A DNA stretch of 64,000 nucleotides from Euglena gracilis (Eukaryota > Euglenida > Euglenophyceae > Euglenales): positions 14,748,947 through 14,812,946 of the forward strand of contig CP154957.1 in NCBI GenBank assembly GCA_039621445.1, read 5' to 3'. Positions 62,540 through 64,000 of the stretch are shown here, piece by piece. Numbering within the stretch: position 1 is the stretch's first letter; each line of letters begins with the position of its first letter. Position numbers and translations under genes: made by a program. The notes beneath the pieces are model-generated. The model saw only the letters and a list, made by a program, of their open reading frames with translations, made no database searches and had not been told where the DNA came from.

Positions 62540-64000
62540 TTTGCAATACATTTTATCGGACCCCCTTTCCGTGGTCCGTTGAATAAAGTTGAGGTCGGCC
62601 CGGGGATTTTTTTTTGAGTTTGGACCCACAGGGAGGGGGTAGGGTGGGTGTGTTCGCCGGACCCCCTCCACCCTGGGTGGGTTATCCCCAAGGGTTTTGT
62701 GTTTCGTGTTGTGCGTCGGCAAGGTTTTGGCCACCGTCGTGCCCTGTTTTCGGCACAAAGCACCAAAAAGTTTTGACCCAAAATCCATCCCAAAAAGTGG
62801 GTCCCTTGGACCCCCCTGGGGGTGGGGATATCCCTCTGGGTGGGTGGTGGGAGGTCCTCTCCTGTATTTAAAAACTCCCTGGGCCAGCCTGGTGAAGCCG
62901 TGCTGGACGTTAGATTTTTTTGAAAAAAATAGACAAAAATGTGTTTTTCAACCTTAAGTTTTGGACAAAGTTCTGATTACAGCCAACCGCCATTACTTTG
63001 GCACCGAGTTACCAAATCCATGGCCCATGGTGGCCAGTTGCCAAAACCCAGGCACCACGTGGTGGCCAAACTTTGGCATTGAGTGGCCAAAACCACGGAG
63101 CCCGGTTGCCATTACTTTGGCACCTGCCGATTCTGGGGATGTGTTGATTTCCCCATCCCCCCTTTTCAGACACATGCCTGTGCGTCCTTCCCGCCATGGC
63201 CAGGGGGGGCGGGGCACCACACAAACTGGGCCAGAAGCGAAGCGCCGCCCATAATTTTTTTTCCTTCAGCACTGGGCATGATCTTCTGAATGTCTTTTTT
63301 TGTGAATTGTGTTATCCGTGTGCCCCCCTGTGTCCGTTCCAATGTAACTCAACCCCAATTTGTTCGTGGTATTTCTTGGAGGTGGAGACTACCTTCCCCC
63401 CCTTTGTCCTTGACACGGCTGGTCTGTGACACACACCCCGCAAACACAGTGGGTGTTTTTTTTGCTTTTTTAAAAAAGACAAAGCAACGTGTTTTTTTTA
63501 AAGAAAACACCCAAGAGAACATAAAACAATAAAAGGGAAATATTATTCTGTGCAAAAGCTCGTGGGCTATTTTTCCTCAATTTTTTTAAATTATTGTAAA
63601 AAACAACTTCAAGAAAAAGGGCCGGCCCACTGAGGGTGCAAACAAATTTGTTGTTTCTTCTTTGATCCCATTATGGTGTTCCGTTGACTTGCAATGATTC
63701 CGCAGTTCACGTGAGTGTTGACCACACAACGGAGTTTCAGGTTCTTTTCCTTGTCATTTCAACAGGTCGCACTGCTTTTTTCTTCAAGCAAAATTGAATT
63801 TGTCATTGACTATTGACTGAGTGGGATTCATCAAAAAAATATTGTTCGTTGTGGAAGAGGTCAAAACGCTGGCCTGTTGTTGCAAAAATTTGGCACCATT
63901 TTGGTGCCATCATTCTGGCAACTCCATGTCAAGTAACCGGCATGATGAGCCAAAGTTTCCGGGTTTAGCTGTAAGAAATCCCAACCCAACTGGATTTGGA
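62540..64000. other. No gene recognised to the window end
   Basis: 62580-62860 has G/C runs and the AT-hairpin-AT module (TTTTCGGCACAAAGCACC). 62990-63130 has four loose repeats of GG.GCC..GTGGCCA. 63230-63260 has another module with AAGCGAAGCGCCGCCC. The last 500 bp show nothing recognisable. Confidence 0.4.

Overview
This is a eukaryotic nuclear window, very intron- and repeat-rich, from an unidentified unicellular eukaryote or alga. There are no bacterial-style operons. Coding blocks are 50-360 bp exons with GT-AG-like edges, separated by introns of up to about 14 kb. The spacers are full of G/C homopolymer runs, A/T tracts, transposon remnants, minisatellites and degenerate CCCTAA (telomere-type) arrays. 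The plant-like N-terminus of the main gene and a DIRS-type element would fit a green-algal or related protist, but I cannot place the organism further.

The main gene is one Pumilio (PUF) RNA-binding protein on the minus strand. Its ATG is at 48885 and its stop is at about 7744, so it covers about 41 kb in at least 17 recognisable exons. In transcription order they encode an N-terminal region like the plant NABP region (RPTSAPP, DPAY..YY..PRLPPP and [10 protein letters not shown] motifs), a long Gln/His/Pro-rich linker, and a complete eight-repeat PUM-HD. Repeats 1 to 6 each sit on their own exon; repeats 7 and 8 share one. Several exons are too short for ordinary ORF calling and were found by translating between splice sites. 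Most neighbouring phases agree. Three junctions (exons 7/8, 13/14 and 16/17) do not resolve to a clean GT-AG pair.

Layout: 2-1974 is the 3' part of a DIRS-like retrotransposon (RNase H, methyltransferase, tyrosine recombinase, inverted repeat). 2290-3300 has a probable piggyBac remnant, and 3300-7740 is repeat-rich intergenic DNA. 7744-48885 is the Pumilio gene, and most of the mobile and tandem repeats lie in its introns. These include three complete elements with Mutator-like ends and exact 9-bp target duplications (29918-32765, 35147-39397, 43271-46082); their interiors are minisatellites plus degenerate telomere-like arrays. Small hAT-like elements with 8-bp duplications lie at 8987-9424, 41977-42428 and 55648-56064. 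From 49 to 64 kb there are pieces of a second gene on the plus strand (exon with a signal-peptide-like N-terminus at 51111, then 55238 and possibly 57656 and 59221), a few plausible minus-strand exons (56.1-57.0 kb and 62.4 kb), and more repeats.

The genes show no functional partnership with one another. The Pumilio gene dominates, and the rest is the transposon load in and around it.
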